Origin: Inia geoffrensis
Lineage: Eukaryota > Chordata > Mammalia > Artiodactyla > Iniidae
Reading direction: 5' to 3'
Assembly: GCA_036417435.1 (NCBI GenBank)
Contig: CM070900.1
Location: 32,775,496 to 32,839,495, forward strand
DNA: 64,000 bases
The notes beneath the pieces are model-generated. The model was not told where the DNA came from. It worked only from the letters and a program-made list of their open reading frames with translations, and did no database searches. Every line of letters begins with the position of its first letter. Position 1 is the stretch's first letter. The translations under genes and the position numbers were made by a program. Shown in pieces: positions 47,456 through 59,472 of the stretch.

Positions 47456-48414
47456 AGGACTACATTGTAAATGTTGCCATTAAAAACGACTCCTGAACAA
47501 TAGCTAGAAGCATGAGAATATGCCCTACGAAGTAGCAAAGGAAGATGACTAATCAGTGGACTCTCCCTTCCTTGAAAAAAGAATCAGCCAAAATTTCAAT
47601 TCAACTCAATTTCATACACCTTCTATTGAGAAAACCTTCACCCTAGGAGGTTGACTTAATTTTCTAGAGGATTTGAGGCTAAATATTCTGTCCTTTGATT
47701 TCACTCTTGACTCAATGGCCCTCACGTCCTTCTGTCACTGTGAAGACTACAGCATCTTACCTCCAGACAGCAGAAGAGCAAGTGTGCTAGAAGGGAAGAG
47801 GCTGATGTATTAAAGAGAACTGCAACCTGGGCAGAGGATTGATGGTGGCTTCAAGAGAAGGCGCTCTCCCATCCACTCACAAGTGTAATTTAAAGAGGAT
47901 TTTTCAAGGCATGGGTAGACACCATTACTCACATCAACTCCCATTGCCTTCTCCCTCTATAAGTCTTTACCAGTTCTGGTCCACAGCTACTCTGCCCTGT
48001 TTAATCAACAGCATGCATTTGAGAAGTATTCTCCAGCACCTCCAAATGAATTTCTTATAACGCAAATCGAATGAAGTGGTGAAAATGATAAATATGTCTG
48101 CAGTGTAACAGATGTGTTTCAAGCTGTAAGATCTGCCTGAGGGTAAAAGGGACTTCCCAAACAAACTATGCCAACTTCAGATTTGAAATTATCTATTTTG
48201 ACCATTATCGTCCTCTCACTTTTTCTCCCATGAATTTTTTACTCTGTGAAAGTTTTTATCTACAATGTTTTATGATATTCAGGTCAATTCTCTGCTTAGA
48301 AAGCAAAGTTATAAACAAATTCAAGGACACCAGTTTAGGCAAGAAAAAGATTTCATAAAGTAAAAGGCATCTGAGATTCACGATGTTTTCTAACCCTTTC
48401 TCCGTATGAAAACT
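47456..48414. other. Unassigned non-coding DNA
   Basis: No gene or repeat family recognised; opposed 73- and 65-codon frames at 47.8-48.2 kb carry no motif. Confidence 0.45.
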
Positions 48415-48860
48415 GTGATAGAATAAAGATGCCCAGGTCCTAGTCCCTAGGACCTGGGAAAATTTTATGTTACGTGTCAAGGGTATTAAGGGTTGCACAC
48501 AGAATTAAGGTTGCCAATTACCATGACCTTGAGATGGAGAGATTATCCTGGATTATCTGAATGTAATCACAAGGGTCCTTGCAAGAGAAAAAGAAAGCCA
48601 GGAAATTGAGTGTCAGAGGGATGTGAGAAAGGAAGGGGTCATGAGCTGAGGAAAGTAGGTGGTCTACAGAATCTCCATGGAAAAGGCAAGAAAACAGATT
48701 CTCCCCCAAAGTCTCCAGAAAACAATGCAGCCCTGCCAACACCTTCATTTTACCAGTGAGATCCTTTTAAGATTTCTGATCTTCAGAGCCATAAGGTACT
48801 AATTTAAGCCACTACATTTGTGGTAATCTGTTAGAACAGCAAAGGAAAACAATACAGATA
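48415..48860 (+). mobile_element. MLT1/MST-like MaLR LTR
   Basis: 'gagatggagagattatcctggattatctg', 'aatgtaatcacaagggtccttgcaagag', 'cagccctgccaacaccttcattt' and 'taatttaagccactacatttgtggtaatctgttagaacagc' give the MaLR LTR order nearly end to end. A perfect hairpin lies near its 5' end. Confidence 0.75.
48432..48458. repeat. Perfect 12-bp hairpin with 3-base loop
   Basis: CCCAGGTCCTAG (48432-48443), loop TCC, CTAGGACCTGGG (48447-48458), exact reverse complements inside the LTR. Confidence 0.92.
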
Positions 48861-49559
48861 CTGGTACCTGGGAGTGAGATGATGCTATTACAAACATGTA
48901 AAAATGTGAAAATGGTTTTGTAATTAGGAAATAGAGGATGGAAGAAATTGGGGGGTCATGATAGAAAAAGCCTAGGTTGCCTTGAACACAGTAAAAACAT
49001 GGATGATAACAAATCTGTTTGTAAGAAAGCAGAAGGAAATAAAAGGATGGTAGAGAAAAACATGTATTATGTCTCAGAGAATACCTAAATTATCATGAAC
49101 AGACTGTTCGCAGTGAAGGTGTGAGTATTACATCACTATACGCCTGACAAACATGGGAGATAACAATTATATATACTTTATATATAACTTTGTTAATTCT
49201 TTCTAAAAATTCTTGAGAGGCCAATAGGAATTTTGTTGAAAATTCAGGAAACAAAGGTAAAAATCTTCACAGGGTAAGTAACCACAGGCATTATTTATTT
49301 TCAAGCAGATATATGTTGCATTATAGAATTCCAACTGCTCTTAAAGAGAAGGCTTCCCCAGGCTCCAAATCCAGATGGGTTTAGAAGTGCAGGTTGGGAA
49401 AAATACTTGAGAGAGGAGAAGTACTCATATAGTTATGGGTGAAAATATGTTAAGGGTATAGAAACCTCAGGACATGGTCCAGCAAGGTGGGGCAGGCACT
49501 CCATGGGAATAGAGGGAAGGTCTGAGAAGCCTTGGGCAGAAAGCCCAAAAGAGACTTCA
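48861..49559. other. Unassigned non-coding DNA
   Basis: No gene recognised; it may include MaLR internal or L1 remnants but no motif supports a call. Confidence 0.4.
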
Positions 49560-50280
49560 ATAAATAAAAATACTGAATAATTGGAAACTTACATCTAAAC
49601 AGCTAATATAAATATGAAAAGGTGTTGCACCTCATTAGTCATCAGGAAAATGTAAATTAAAATCAGAACTAAATACTATTGCACCAGCTAAAAAGGCTGA
49701 CAATATAAAGGTTAACAAGAATGTGGAACAATGGAAATTCTCATAAGCTACTTTTAGGAAGTAAATTGCAGGACTCTGACCTACCAATTTCACTCCAAAG
49801 TACATACCCAAATTCAGCATTATATCTATGTCATAGCTCTCACCTGAAAACAACCAGAATGTTGATCGACAATGGAATAGATATATGATTTGTGCTATGT
49901 TCATATAATGCAATAGTAAACAGCAATAAAAATAAGCTTACTACAGCTACACATAACAACTTGTATACTGAATATACTCACAAACATATTATTGAGCCAA
50001 AGAATCCAGACACAAAAGAATATGTGGTGTGTGACTGTCCATATAAAGTTGGAAAATTTATATTCAGGAATAGATACTTAGGTATAAACTTAAAAGGAAA
50101 AGCAGTAATTCCCCTACAAGTCAGGATGATGGTGACCTTTGAGAAACATTGGAAGGGACGGGAAGAGGGGTTCTGGCATGCTGGTGACAATCAATTCTTT
50201 AACCTGGGAAGTGGTCACACAGGTATTCATCTTTGTTTTATGAACTTTTCCGCATGTGGCTTATATCTTACAACAAGAGT
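49560..50280 (+). mobile_element. Old L1 LINE 3' end (L1ME-like)
   Basis: 'cctcattagtcatcaggaaaatgtaaattaaaatcag', 'gaacaatggaaattctcataagc', 'atgcaatagtaaacagcaataaaa' and 'cctgggaagtggtcacacaggtattcatctttg' follow the L1ME ORF2 end and 3' UTR. It underlies a 173-codon plus-strand frame (49892-50413), which is therefore not a gene. Confidence 0.7.
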
Positions 50281-51905
50281 AATGACAGAGGAAATTCAAA
50301 GCTGCAAGTTGGAAAACCATAGTACCAAAGGTCCTCAAAATCACCACAGACAATTCTGTTTACGTCTTAGCTACCTTTTTCCAAGACAATATGGTTTTAA
50401 ACTCAAGTTATGATTTTTACCCCAAGGATGTAAAATCACTACCATTGCACATTATAATGCATTTGACATTACTTCCCATAAACGTGCATGTCTCTTTGTC
50501 TCCTTTAAAAATCTTTAATTCAGAGAGCATTCCAGACTTGGAAACAGCAGCACAAAATAACAGCATTCTAAAACATGTCACTATGTCCATTATCTCTGTG
50601 ACATTGGACCTGGCCACTGCAGTTATAGACCCCTACCTAAATAGGGAGGGAAGAAATGACTGTTTTTTAAGCAATAGCTCTTCCACATATAGTGTGCATG
50701 AATAAATGAATAATTACAGACCAATGGAATCATACTTATTTGTCCTACAAGTCAGTGCAATTAATTCTTACATATTTCAGCAAATGAATATTACATGATG
50801 ATTATTATCTCTAGTAGCAGTTTCAGGTGCCCAGTGAATAAAGCCAAAACCTAACCCTCTGATGAGACCTTTAGATATATTTCCTTGGTACAAGGGAATG
50901 CAGTATCAGTATTCCATGTGTAAATAAGTTCAATTAACAACGAGTTATAATTGCAAAGGGAGATGAAAATTAGTTTAAACAAGTCAATTAAATCATAAAC
51001 ATTTCATAAATAAGAGGATGTGTTTGTAATCCAATTAGTGTGTTAATACACTAATAAATTTACTGATTTGAATGGTACCTTAATTGTATAGTAGGGCACC
51101 AGAAGAAAAACATAGTATATTTTAATTGTCATAAAGGGAGTTTTGGCTGCAGCATGACTACTTAAGTTTGGAGAAAATTGTCCATGTTAATGAGATCAAA
51201 ATGCTTCTATCTAGAATAATAAATAAGTTTACTTGATGGTTTGATTAATAAAAATGCATCCAAGGGACAGGGGAAATGACTGAACACAGTGTTGTCTGCC
51301 AGACACTAATTACACTAAGTTCCTGATGGGAGAGAATGGGACATTTTATACTATGACCAAAGAAAAACCACTTCCATAGTTTAAACACTCAGATGATCAT
51401 GGGAATAAAATATTCCAGGGATAATTCTTTATTGCTACCTCAATTACCACAAATTAAGCTGATATTAATATAATTTGCTGCTGCTCAGCCTTAAGTGAAA
51501 TCAGTTGCACTTCATATATAACTCAGGGGAACAAGCTGATCTCCTATTTCTGCGTAATTACCTATAATTTATGGAGCACGGAGAGACCTGTGAGCAGCCT
51601 AGTCAAGGTCACCTAAGAAGGTTGAATCGCATCGTTTTCAATCACCATCTGTGATCTGGGCTGAGGTTGCCATCTCTCCAACTGCCACAAGAGGAAAGGA
51701 CCCCTTCCCAGCAAAGGGGTAATAGGACCAAATCCTCAGGCCAGGGGCAGAGTGATCATGAGCTTTATACAAAGATGGCATTCCGATGAGAAGGCTGAAA
51801 CAGATAAATAATGGGTTTTAGTGCTACTTGCAACATTTTAAATCAATTGGAATGCCTGCAAAGAATTCTGACAACCCACTCTGGACGAATTCCAACTTAT
51901 TCCTG
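50281..51905. other. Unique AT-rich DNA; possible conserved element at 50930-51600
   Basis: No transposon text or gene recognised. Positions 50930-51600 are AT-rich but not simple, with several TAATTA/CAATTA-type homeodomain cores (for example 'gtaatccaattagtg', 'cctcaattaccacaaattaagc', 'gcgtaattacctataattt'). This look is common in vertebrate conserved enhancers. It is a suggestion only. Confidence 0.3.
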
Positions 51906-52157
51906 CAAATGTGGTCTCTTCCTCAAGGCAAATGTGGTCTCTTCCTGCAAATGTGGTCTCTTCCTCAAGGCAAATGTGGTCTCTTCCTGCAAATGTGGTC
52001 TCTTCCTGCAAATGTGGTCTCTTCCTCAAGGCAAATGTGGTCTCTTCCTGCAATTGTGGTCTCTTCCTGCAAATGTGGTCTCTTCCTGCAAATGTGGTCT
52101 CTTCCTCAAGGCAAATGTGGTCTCTTCCTCAAGGCAAATGTGGTCTCTTCCTCAAGG
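51906..52157. repeat. Minisatellite with two unit types, 12 units
   Basis: Unit A is CAAATGTGGTCTCTTCCTG (19 bp). Unit B is the same 18-base start ending CAAGG (23 bp). The order is B A B A A B A A' A B B B, where A' has one change (CAATTG). Total 252 bp, almost without other substitutions. Because 19 and 23 are not multiples of three and no unit holds a stop, all three forward frames stay open. That produces the 124-, 187- and 126-codon frames, none of which is a gene. Confidence 0.97.
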
Positions 52158-52379
52158 CTTCTACTCTATTGCAGTACGTGTGTAGCCTCCCCTCCAGCCC
52201 TCCCAAACTTGGCCAAAACTCCAGCCATTTTAAACATCACCAAAAGCCATTGTTACTCCACAAATATTTCTCAATTTTTACCTCACTCTAATAAAATTCA
52301 TTATGAGTATTTTCTATTTGCTTATGTGCTTGTTGTCTTGCTTTACAAAAAAAAAAAAAAAAAGTCAAGTGGAAAAGCA
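52158..52379. other. Unassigned DNA with A17 run
   Basis: A17 at 52347-52363, possibly a retroposon tail whose body is not recognisable. Confidence 0.5.
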
Positions 52380-52616
52380 TTTGGGAAATGACATGCAGGG
52401 TAAATCACTAAACCCAACGACAAACTAGAAGTAGCTGAATGTGAAGGGAAAAGATAAGCTGGGAGGGAGGGTGGGAGGGAGGGAGACGCAAGAGGGAAGA
52501 GATTTGCGAACGTGTGTATATGTATAACTGATTCACTGTGTGATAAAGCAGAAACTACCACACCATTGTAGAGCAATTATACCCCAATAAAGATGTTAAA
52601 AAAAAAAAAAAAAAAA
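52380..52616 (+). mobile_element. Cetartiodactyl L1 3' UTR, 5'-truncated
   Basis: The G-rich tract at 52461-52485 is followed by 'gtatatgtataactgattcactgtgtgataaagcag' and 'gcaattataccccaataaagatgtt', then an A19 tail. The start is uncertain. Confidence 0.85.
52461..52485 (+). repeat. G-quadruplex-forming tract in L1 3' UTR
   Basis: Six GGG runs separated by single bases within 25 bp, more than the four needed for an intramolecular quadruplex. This tract is a known feature of mammalian L1 3' UTRs. Confidence 0.85.
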
Positions 52617-52724
52617 AGATAACCTGGGGTTTCTTGGTGAGCACTGTGGGCAGCGTTTCAATAAAACAATAGCATTTTTCAAACCAAAGTCAGGAAACCA
52701 AGATAGAGAATGATCTCATATCAA

Positions 52725-55700
52725 TTAATTTAACAAATACATAAAAAGCACTTGCTCTGTGCTGGCCACTGGAACACAACAGGGCCCCTCATGATGGCCT
52801 GGGGTTCACAACTCCAAGTTTATTGCTTAGGAGGCAGATGGTAAACAAATAAACAAGAGTAAATATAAAATATAAATGATAAACAAAGAGAAAAATAAGG
52901 CAAGATCAGGAAGAAAAGGAATAGGGGGAGGGGGAATTTTTATTTATGGTGATAAAAGAAGGCTTTTATCTAATAAGCACTAAGATAAAAAAAGAAGGCT
53001 TGGGCTTCCCTGGTGGCGCAGTGGTCGAGCGTCTGCCTGCCGATGCAGGGGACACGGGTTCGTGCCCCGGTCCGGGAGGATCCCACATGCCGCGGAGCGG
53101 CTGTGCCCGTGAGCCATGGCCACTGAGCCTGAGCGTCCGGAGCCTGTGCTCCGCAACGGGAGAGGCCACGACAGTGAGAGGCCCGCGTACCGCTAAAAAA
53201 TAAAAATAAAAAAAAATTTAAAAATTTAAAAAAAAAAAAAAAGAAGGCTTATCAAATAAGCAATATTTGACCACAATCAGGAGAGAGAAATCTCCAGTAA
53301 TCTCCAGTGATTACTAGAGAACGATAGTGTCAGGCAGAAGGAAGATATGTGAGGTTGGGCCATGATGTGGAGGTGTGCTTGGCAGGTTTGAGGAAGGGGA
53401 AGGAGGTCAGTATGGCTAATGTTTAGGAAGCATAGGAGAAAATTGTAGGACATGGTATCTGGGAGATCACAAAGGACCAGATATCAAAACGTGTCGTAAG
53501 CCACTGTCATAAAATTTTCTTTTGCTCTGAGTGGTATGCCCATGTTACTGGAAACCACTGGAAGATGCTGTGATCTGACATGTTTCAAAAGAATCATTTT
53601 GACTACTGGATGGCAAATGGCTGTCAGCACAGGAAAGAGAACAGTTAGGAGACTACTGCAATCATTCAAGCGAGAAATTATGGTTGTTAAATCAGGAAGA
53701 TAGCAGTGGATATAGTTAGAAAATATGAGAATTCTGTATATAAATTAAAAGGAGAGCCAAAGAGACTTTCTCATTGGAAGTAGGACTGGAGAAAAAGGCA
53801 AGGGTCGTGGCCAAATCCAAGATTTTGGTATAAGCAGTTGGAAGGATGAAGTTATTCTTTACTGAGATGGAGAAGACAAGAAGAAACAGGTTGGGAAGGA
53901 GAGAGGCATTGGCAGTGAAACTGCAGACATATAAAGTATGAGATGTCAATTTGTCATCCAAATGGAACTGTTGGGATAGCAGCCAGATATAGCTGAGTTA
54001 ATATTGGTCCAGGTTGCAGATACAGATACAGAAATCACCAGTTTTTAAATAGTTTTAAAAGCAAGAGTCTGGATAAGATCACTCTGGAGTGAGAGTAAAT
54101 AGAGAAGGGAAGAGATCCAAGGACTAAGATAAGATGAGGAAACATTAGCAAAGCAGATAGAGAAGTCTCTAATTTCTAAGAGGAAAACAGTAACCCAGAA
54201 TCCAAGTGTTATATGTGAGGTCAAGAAAGATGAAGCCTAAGATAGGGCCATTGGTTTTGAGCCATGTGGAGGTCATTGGATTTTTCTGACAAGTGCTTTC
54301 AGTGGAGTGATGGGGATAAACACTGTTTAGAGTATGTTCAAGGAATTTGGGAGCAAGCAAATAGACACCTCTTTCAAGGAGTTTTATAGGAAAGGGGGTC
54401 AGAAAATAGGGCAGAATCTAGTGGGAAATGCGAAGCCAGGAAATGTTTTCTCAGATGTGAGAAATTATAGCATGTTTGCATTCTATTAGAATAAATCAGT
54501 AAAAAGGAAGTGAGGGGGGTAACTGCTGTAGCACAAGTGTTGTTAGAGAGAAACACTGAAGTTTCATTCCTAATAGTTCCAAGTTGACTGGCAGATGCCA
54601 GAATGGTGGGACCATGTAGAAATTTTCTTTTAAGTGCTTTTACTTTCTCAGTGAACTAGGAAGCAAGGTTATCAAATGAGCATGAAGTTGAGACAGTATG
54701 TGTTGAAAGTTTAATGAAAATGAGATGAAAAGGAAATAGTCACCTAGGAGAGTAAAAGAATGAATGGACTAGGAAAATGAGGTAGGACGGCTGAACAGTA
54801 GATAAGCCCACTTGAATAAAGCGGCCATGGATTTCAAGTAAGACTATTCATCATAGCTTTGTTCTCCAGTCACGTTCAGCCATCTCGGTCCAGAAGCATA
54901 GTAAGTAGAGAGTTGGATTCAACCATACGTGTTTCTATGTAAATAAAATGAAGGGGTAGAGGAAGAAAGGACAACATAGTTGAGAGTGTATTAGGGAAGT
55001 GATGAAAATGGCAGGCCTGTTAAACGATAACCACAGACCAGAAATATCAAAGCTGAATGTATTAGTCTGCCATGCAAGGGAAAGTCACTCTGGAGTAGAC
55101 AGTGAGTTCCTCTGAGTGTGAAGTCCTCGGCTAGATATAGGACAAGAAGGAGGAATTTCTACCCCAGGAAGATAGGATTCTGAAAAGCACTTTTTGATTA
55201 CAGAAGAAAGCAATGAAAGCCTTTCTCAGGATTGGTCATTATCTCAGCATGACTGGTCATTTGTGTAAGAGTAAAACAGGGCCTGATTCTCAACAAGATG
55301 GCATAAAGTAACTTAGTGTCAAACTAGCTCAGGGTTAGGAGTGATCCAGTCCTAATGAGCAGGTACAAGACTGGATCAGACATAGGGTCAAGCAATGGTC
55401 AAACCCTGAATTGCGGTACAAGGTCTGAGCAGAGATATTTCACAGTTAGGCCACAGAACTCAAGCTAAGGAAGGCATGAAGGAGAGAACAGCAATGAAAA
55501 TGTGATGTTAGTGTAAAGCCAACAGAGTGAAAGAATGGTTGCCACGTGTTTTAGAGGGTGTGAGCAAGAAAGATGATGGCTGGAGAGTAAGATGCTTGTA
55601 ATTAAAATTATGGAAGAGTCATAATTTTAGAGAATCTGACAGTCTAGGGTTCAGCTAAGGAAGTATACGACTGTAGATGGTAGAGGACAGGTTCCCTGGA

Positions 55701-56200
55701 AGAGGTCAAGGAATTTAGAAATCAGGGTGGTAGAAGCATTATTAACAGGAAAATTCAAATCAGTCACAATGATGATGGGAAAGTATGAGAGAAAATGACA
55801 GTGAGCTACGAGCTGAAATCTTCACAAAACGAGAAGTTATGTGTCCATGAAGACTACGACAAAGGAGGGGTAGCAGGAAGTGCAGTCTGACCCTTTGGAT
55901 TTCAAGACTGGAACCTTTGGGGGAGAAGAGAGAGAGAGAGACAAGGAACTCTCACTGACAATGATAAAGACACTACACCTTTAGAAAGGGTGGAAAGAGG
56001 CCAAAGAGGATGAAGATGAAATCAGATGAGTGGATGTGCAGAGCCAAATAAGAATGAAACTCCAGGTCTTGAAAGACGACCTGGGAAATCTTAGGCTTCT
56101 TGAAGAGGCTGAGGCATATAGAAATGAAGGGCATATGGGATTATTCCTGGTGGACTCAAGTCAGATTGCAGAGGAGAGTATGGAGGAAAAGACCTCTTGA
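52725..56200 (+). mobile_element. Long ancient purine-rich repeat, family unassigned
   Basis: Opens with 'gcacttgctctgtgctggccactgg' and a 'gtaaacaaataaacaag' phrase as at 24.1 kb. It proceeds through 'gcttggcaggtttgaggaag', 'ttaggagactactgcaatcattcaagcgagaaattatgg', 'ggccaaatccaagattttggtataagcagttggaagg', 'gtggaggtcattggatttttctgacaag' and 'gagagtaaaagaatgaatggactagg'. The order fits a long, common mammalian repeat that I cannot name with confidence. No coding frame survives. Interrupted by the SINE at 53002-53235. Confidence 0.45.
53002..53235 (+). mobile_element. CHR-type SINE, short form, long A-rich tail
   Basis: Target duplication AAAAAAAGAAGGCTT at 52987-53001 and 53236-53250. The tail is A-rich with T interruptions. 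A box TGGCGCAGTGG and B box GGTTCGTGCCC are intact. Confidence 0.96.
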
Positions 56201-57059
56201 CTCTGGAGCTCCACTACGATGCCTTTCAGCTCTTCTCTTTTAGCTTTCACTGCATTATCCCTGGAAAAAGGGACTCTATGCTTTGTTAAGGGTTTCCCAT
56301 AGTCCTTGGCAACCACCCCCTGCATTAAGAAACCCTTCGCATAAGAAAACTGGTTCTTTGGGGAATCACGTATTACATAGCCTCAACAGAGGCCTGAATT
56401 ACTCACCACTTTTGTTCAGAGCCCTCAAATATGCCTTATCAAACAAGTTACATCTTATAAACCCTTACTTTATACTGAGGAGAGCTGGAGAGTTCAGCTA
56501 AAATCTGAAGCTGTAATTTCAAGTATTCTGCCTTTCCTTTAATCAGTATTCAATCAATTCTCAACCAAACTTTCCATTTTACTTCTGTCTCTTAAACATT
56601 GTCCCCAATTTATCATCTCCTAACTTGTTTCATTCTTCAAAAAGAAAGTTACCAAGCGCCTATTATGTGTTATGTGCAACAGAAGATACAAAGATGCAGA
56701 TGCTATTTCTGCCCTGGAGGAGCTCAGAGCCTTGGGTGAGAAGCAAACATGCAAATTAGTAATGTAAAACTTTGTAGAATGTGGCACTAACAGAGGGATG
56801 TTCAAAACACAGTTTTGTTTCTGGGTTCCAAAACTGACTTTAGAATTGATAACCAGAGTTTTTATTGCCTTCTTTTTAAAACTTATTGGCCACTTTCTAG
56901 GTCAATTTGGAAGAGATGACTTGCCTCTTTCTTGTATTCAAAGTCTTTCTTATACTTATAGCAACAATCCAGAGCTCTAACTCCCCCAAATTTGCAACCA
57001 CAACTACTTGTCAGCAATTATCAGCCACAAAACCCCTTCATATAGGTTTGAGTACTTAT
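56201..57059. other. Unassigned DNA; ancient-repeat piece at 56640-56790
   Basis: Positions 56640-56790 ('gcgcctattatgtgttatgtgc', 'ctgccctggaggagctcagagcc') match the opening of the ancient repeat type at 24.1 kb. The rest is unassigned, with frames up to 72 codons. Confidence 0.4.
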
Positions 57060-58079
57060 AGAAAGAAACAGAATGAAGGAGTGACTTCAGCATCATGGCA
57101 GCTTGAGACACTCTCTTGGTCTCTCCCCCTCAGTCTACAACCAGTAAAACCCTCACAACTCAGCAAAGGTGCCTCTGCCCAACATACCAGGATGCCAGAG
57201 AATTCCAGATGTCTGTGTATCTAAAGGTGTGAAAACTGGGACACACAGAGGAGGCAGAATCAGGTGAAAGGTGGAGGGTAACTATGATCCCTGACCTTCA
57301 GCCATGGTAGCCAGGACTGCAACCCCAGAGAACCCAATAGCATCAGGGGAGGCAATGGACACAACACCCATGCCTCGGCCACAGTGGAGCCCATAGACAC
57401 AGGAACCAGGCAGAAGCAACAGAGGAAACTGCAACCTCATCCCTTCATTCACGGAGGCACTCACAACTCCAACCCCCCACCCCATCCACAATTGTGGCAC
57501 CCTGGAACATGAAAACCCCAAACATGGCAGAGGCACCCACAACCCTAGCTCCTGTCCTACTCTCCCCTCCCCTAGCAGCAGTAGAGCATGCGAGTCAGGA
57601 GACCCTGGATGTGGCAGAAACACCCACCATCCCAGTGCCCCAAGGAGCAATACCAATGACACCAACAGTGGTAAAGAACCAATGACCCCACAGGCAGGCA
57701 CAGCACCAACAACACTGGGTGACACCTCTTATGGAGGTAGTGGAGTATAGAAAGTGCCAATTCTCAAATATAATTACAGGTAAAAGAAACCAAAAACTTG
57801 TGCTACAACACACCTACTGGGGGAAAACAAAGGCACTTAATTTCTAACTAGTTGAATCCTTAGAATCCAGTGGGGGGAGGGGGGGGAGAAGACCTACCTA
57901 AAAATGAAAAGAGTCTGCAACTTCAAATGGGCTGGCAGAGAAATAACCCATCAAGCATTAAAAAAAAAAAAAAAAAAAATCACAGTAATACTGTTATCAC
58001 AAAAGAAAATGAAAATTTCCCCAGAAACCAAATTTAAGTCACAGAATATTGTGGTCTAACTAATAAAGAACTCAAAATA

Positions 58080-58935
58080 GTTGTCATGAAGAAACTCAAC
58101 AAGCTGAAAGAAAACTCAGAAAGGCAGTTTAATGAACTCAGGAATAAAATTAATGAACAAAAGTAATATTTAACCAAAGAGATTTTTTAACTCTAAAAAA
58201 GAATAAAATGGAAATTCTGGAGCTAAAGAACTCAGTAAATGAGATGAAGAACATTAGAAAGCACTGGAAACAGAGAAGACCATGTGGAAGAGAAAATGGG
58301 CAGGCTCAAAGATTCAAATCTAGAAATGATACAGGTAGAAAAGAAGATAATATCTAAAAACAGTGAAGAAATATGCAAAGAACACTCCAACCCTTTTAGG
58401 AAGGATAACATAAGAATAGGGGGTATCCCAGAAGGAGAACAGAGGGAGAAGACAGTAGAGAGTTTATTTAAAGAAATAATAGCTGAGCACTTCCCAAACC
58501 TGGGGAAGGAACTGGATTTACAAGCTCATGAAGCTAAGAAAACAACTAATAATCTCAACACAAAAAGACCTTCTCCAAGCATATTATATTAAAACTGTCA
58601 AAATCAATGACAAAGAAAGAATTTTAAGGGAAGCCAGGGAGAAAGTATGGTAACGTACAAAGGAACCCCCATTAGGCTATCAGCAGATTTCTCAGCAGGA
58701 ACTCTACAAGCCAAGCGGGAGGAGAATGACATTCTCAAAATATTGAAAGATAAAAACTGTCAGCCAAGAATATTCTATCCAGCACAGCTATCATTCAGAT
58801 ATGAAGAAGAAATAAAGGCTTTCCTAGACAAACAGAAGCTGAGGGAGTTCATCAACACTAGACCTGCCTTACAAGAAGTTTTTAAAGGAGCTCTTCCATC
58901 TGAAACAAAAAGGCAAGAGTACATAAAATTTTGAG
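58080..58935 (+). pseudogene. L1 ORF1 remnant
   Basis: ORF1p binds L1 RNA as a coiled-coil trimer. Here a coiled-coil-like start (LKENSERQFNELRNKINEQK) is followed by stops near 58160 and 58190. The RNA-recognition part is open at 58284-58592 (ends LNTKRPSPSILY). The C-terminal domain is open at 58647-58934, with TYKGTPIRLSADFSAGTLQAK and LREFINTRPALQEVFKGAL as typical blocks. At least two stops and a frame change separate the parts. Confidence 0.8.
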
Positions 58936-59472
58936 CAAGGTGATAAACAGAATCAGAAAAATGCAACTCTATATCATGATAGGTGTTGAACACTTAATTA
59001 AAGCACAAAGGTTAAAGGTTAAAAAGCAGTAAAAATAACTATGGCTACTTCAATTTGGTAACAAATTGAACATAAAAATTAATAATTTGAGACAACAAAA
59101 ACATAAAAGGGGGAAAGGAAAATGATAGAATCCATACAGGTAATTGAAGATAAGATGCTTTCAGCAGAAAAAGGACTGTTTTATCTATGAGACATTTACA
59201 CAAACCTCGCAGTAACCACAAAACATAAATTGAGAGCAGAGACACTAAACATAAAAAAGAGGAAAATGAGAGAAAGATCACAGAAAACCACCAAACCAAA
59301 ATGGCAGACAGAATCACAAGAAAAAAGAAACATTGGAGACAGAGCACCAGAAAACAAAACATAAAATGGCAGTACTGAGTCCTCATTTATCAATAAGCAC
59401 CATAAATGTAAATGGGTTGAACTCACCAATCAAAAGACACAGAGCGGCTAGATACATTAAAAAAACAACACA

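Noticed and set aside
49892..50413. 173-codon plus-strand open frame
   Set aside because: It overlaps L1ME-like ORF2 end and 3' UTR text, in a frame that does not match L1 protein, and continues into unassigned DNA by chance.
51906..52157. CRISPR-like array of short repeats
   Set aside because: Units are directly tandem with no unique spacers, and the DNA is mammalian, so it is a minisatellite.
51828..52391. 187-codon open frame, the longest in the window
   Set aside because: Most of it is the two-type minisatellite, which keeps all forward frames open. The repeated peptide is a by-product and there is no gene context.
57282..57725. 147-codon minus-strand open frame, hydrophobic start
   Set aside because: It is antisense to the GC-rich 5' UTR of the large L1, where stop codons are rare. 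No domain or conservation argument supports it.
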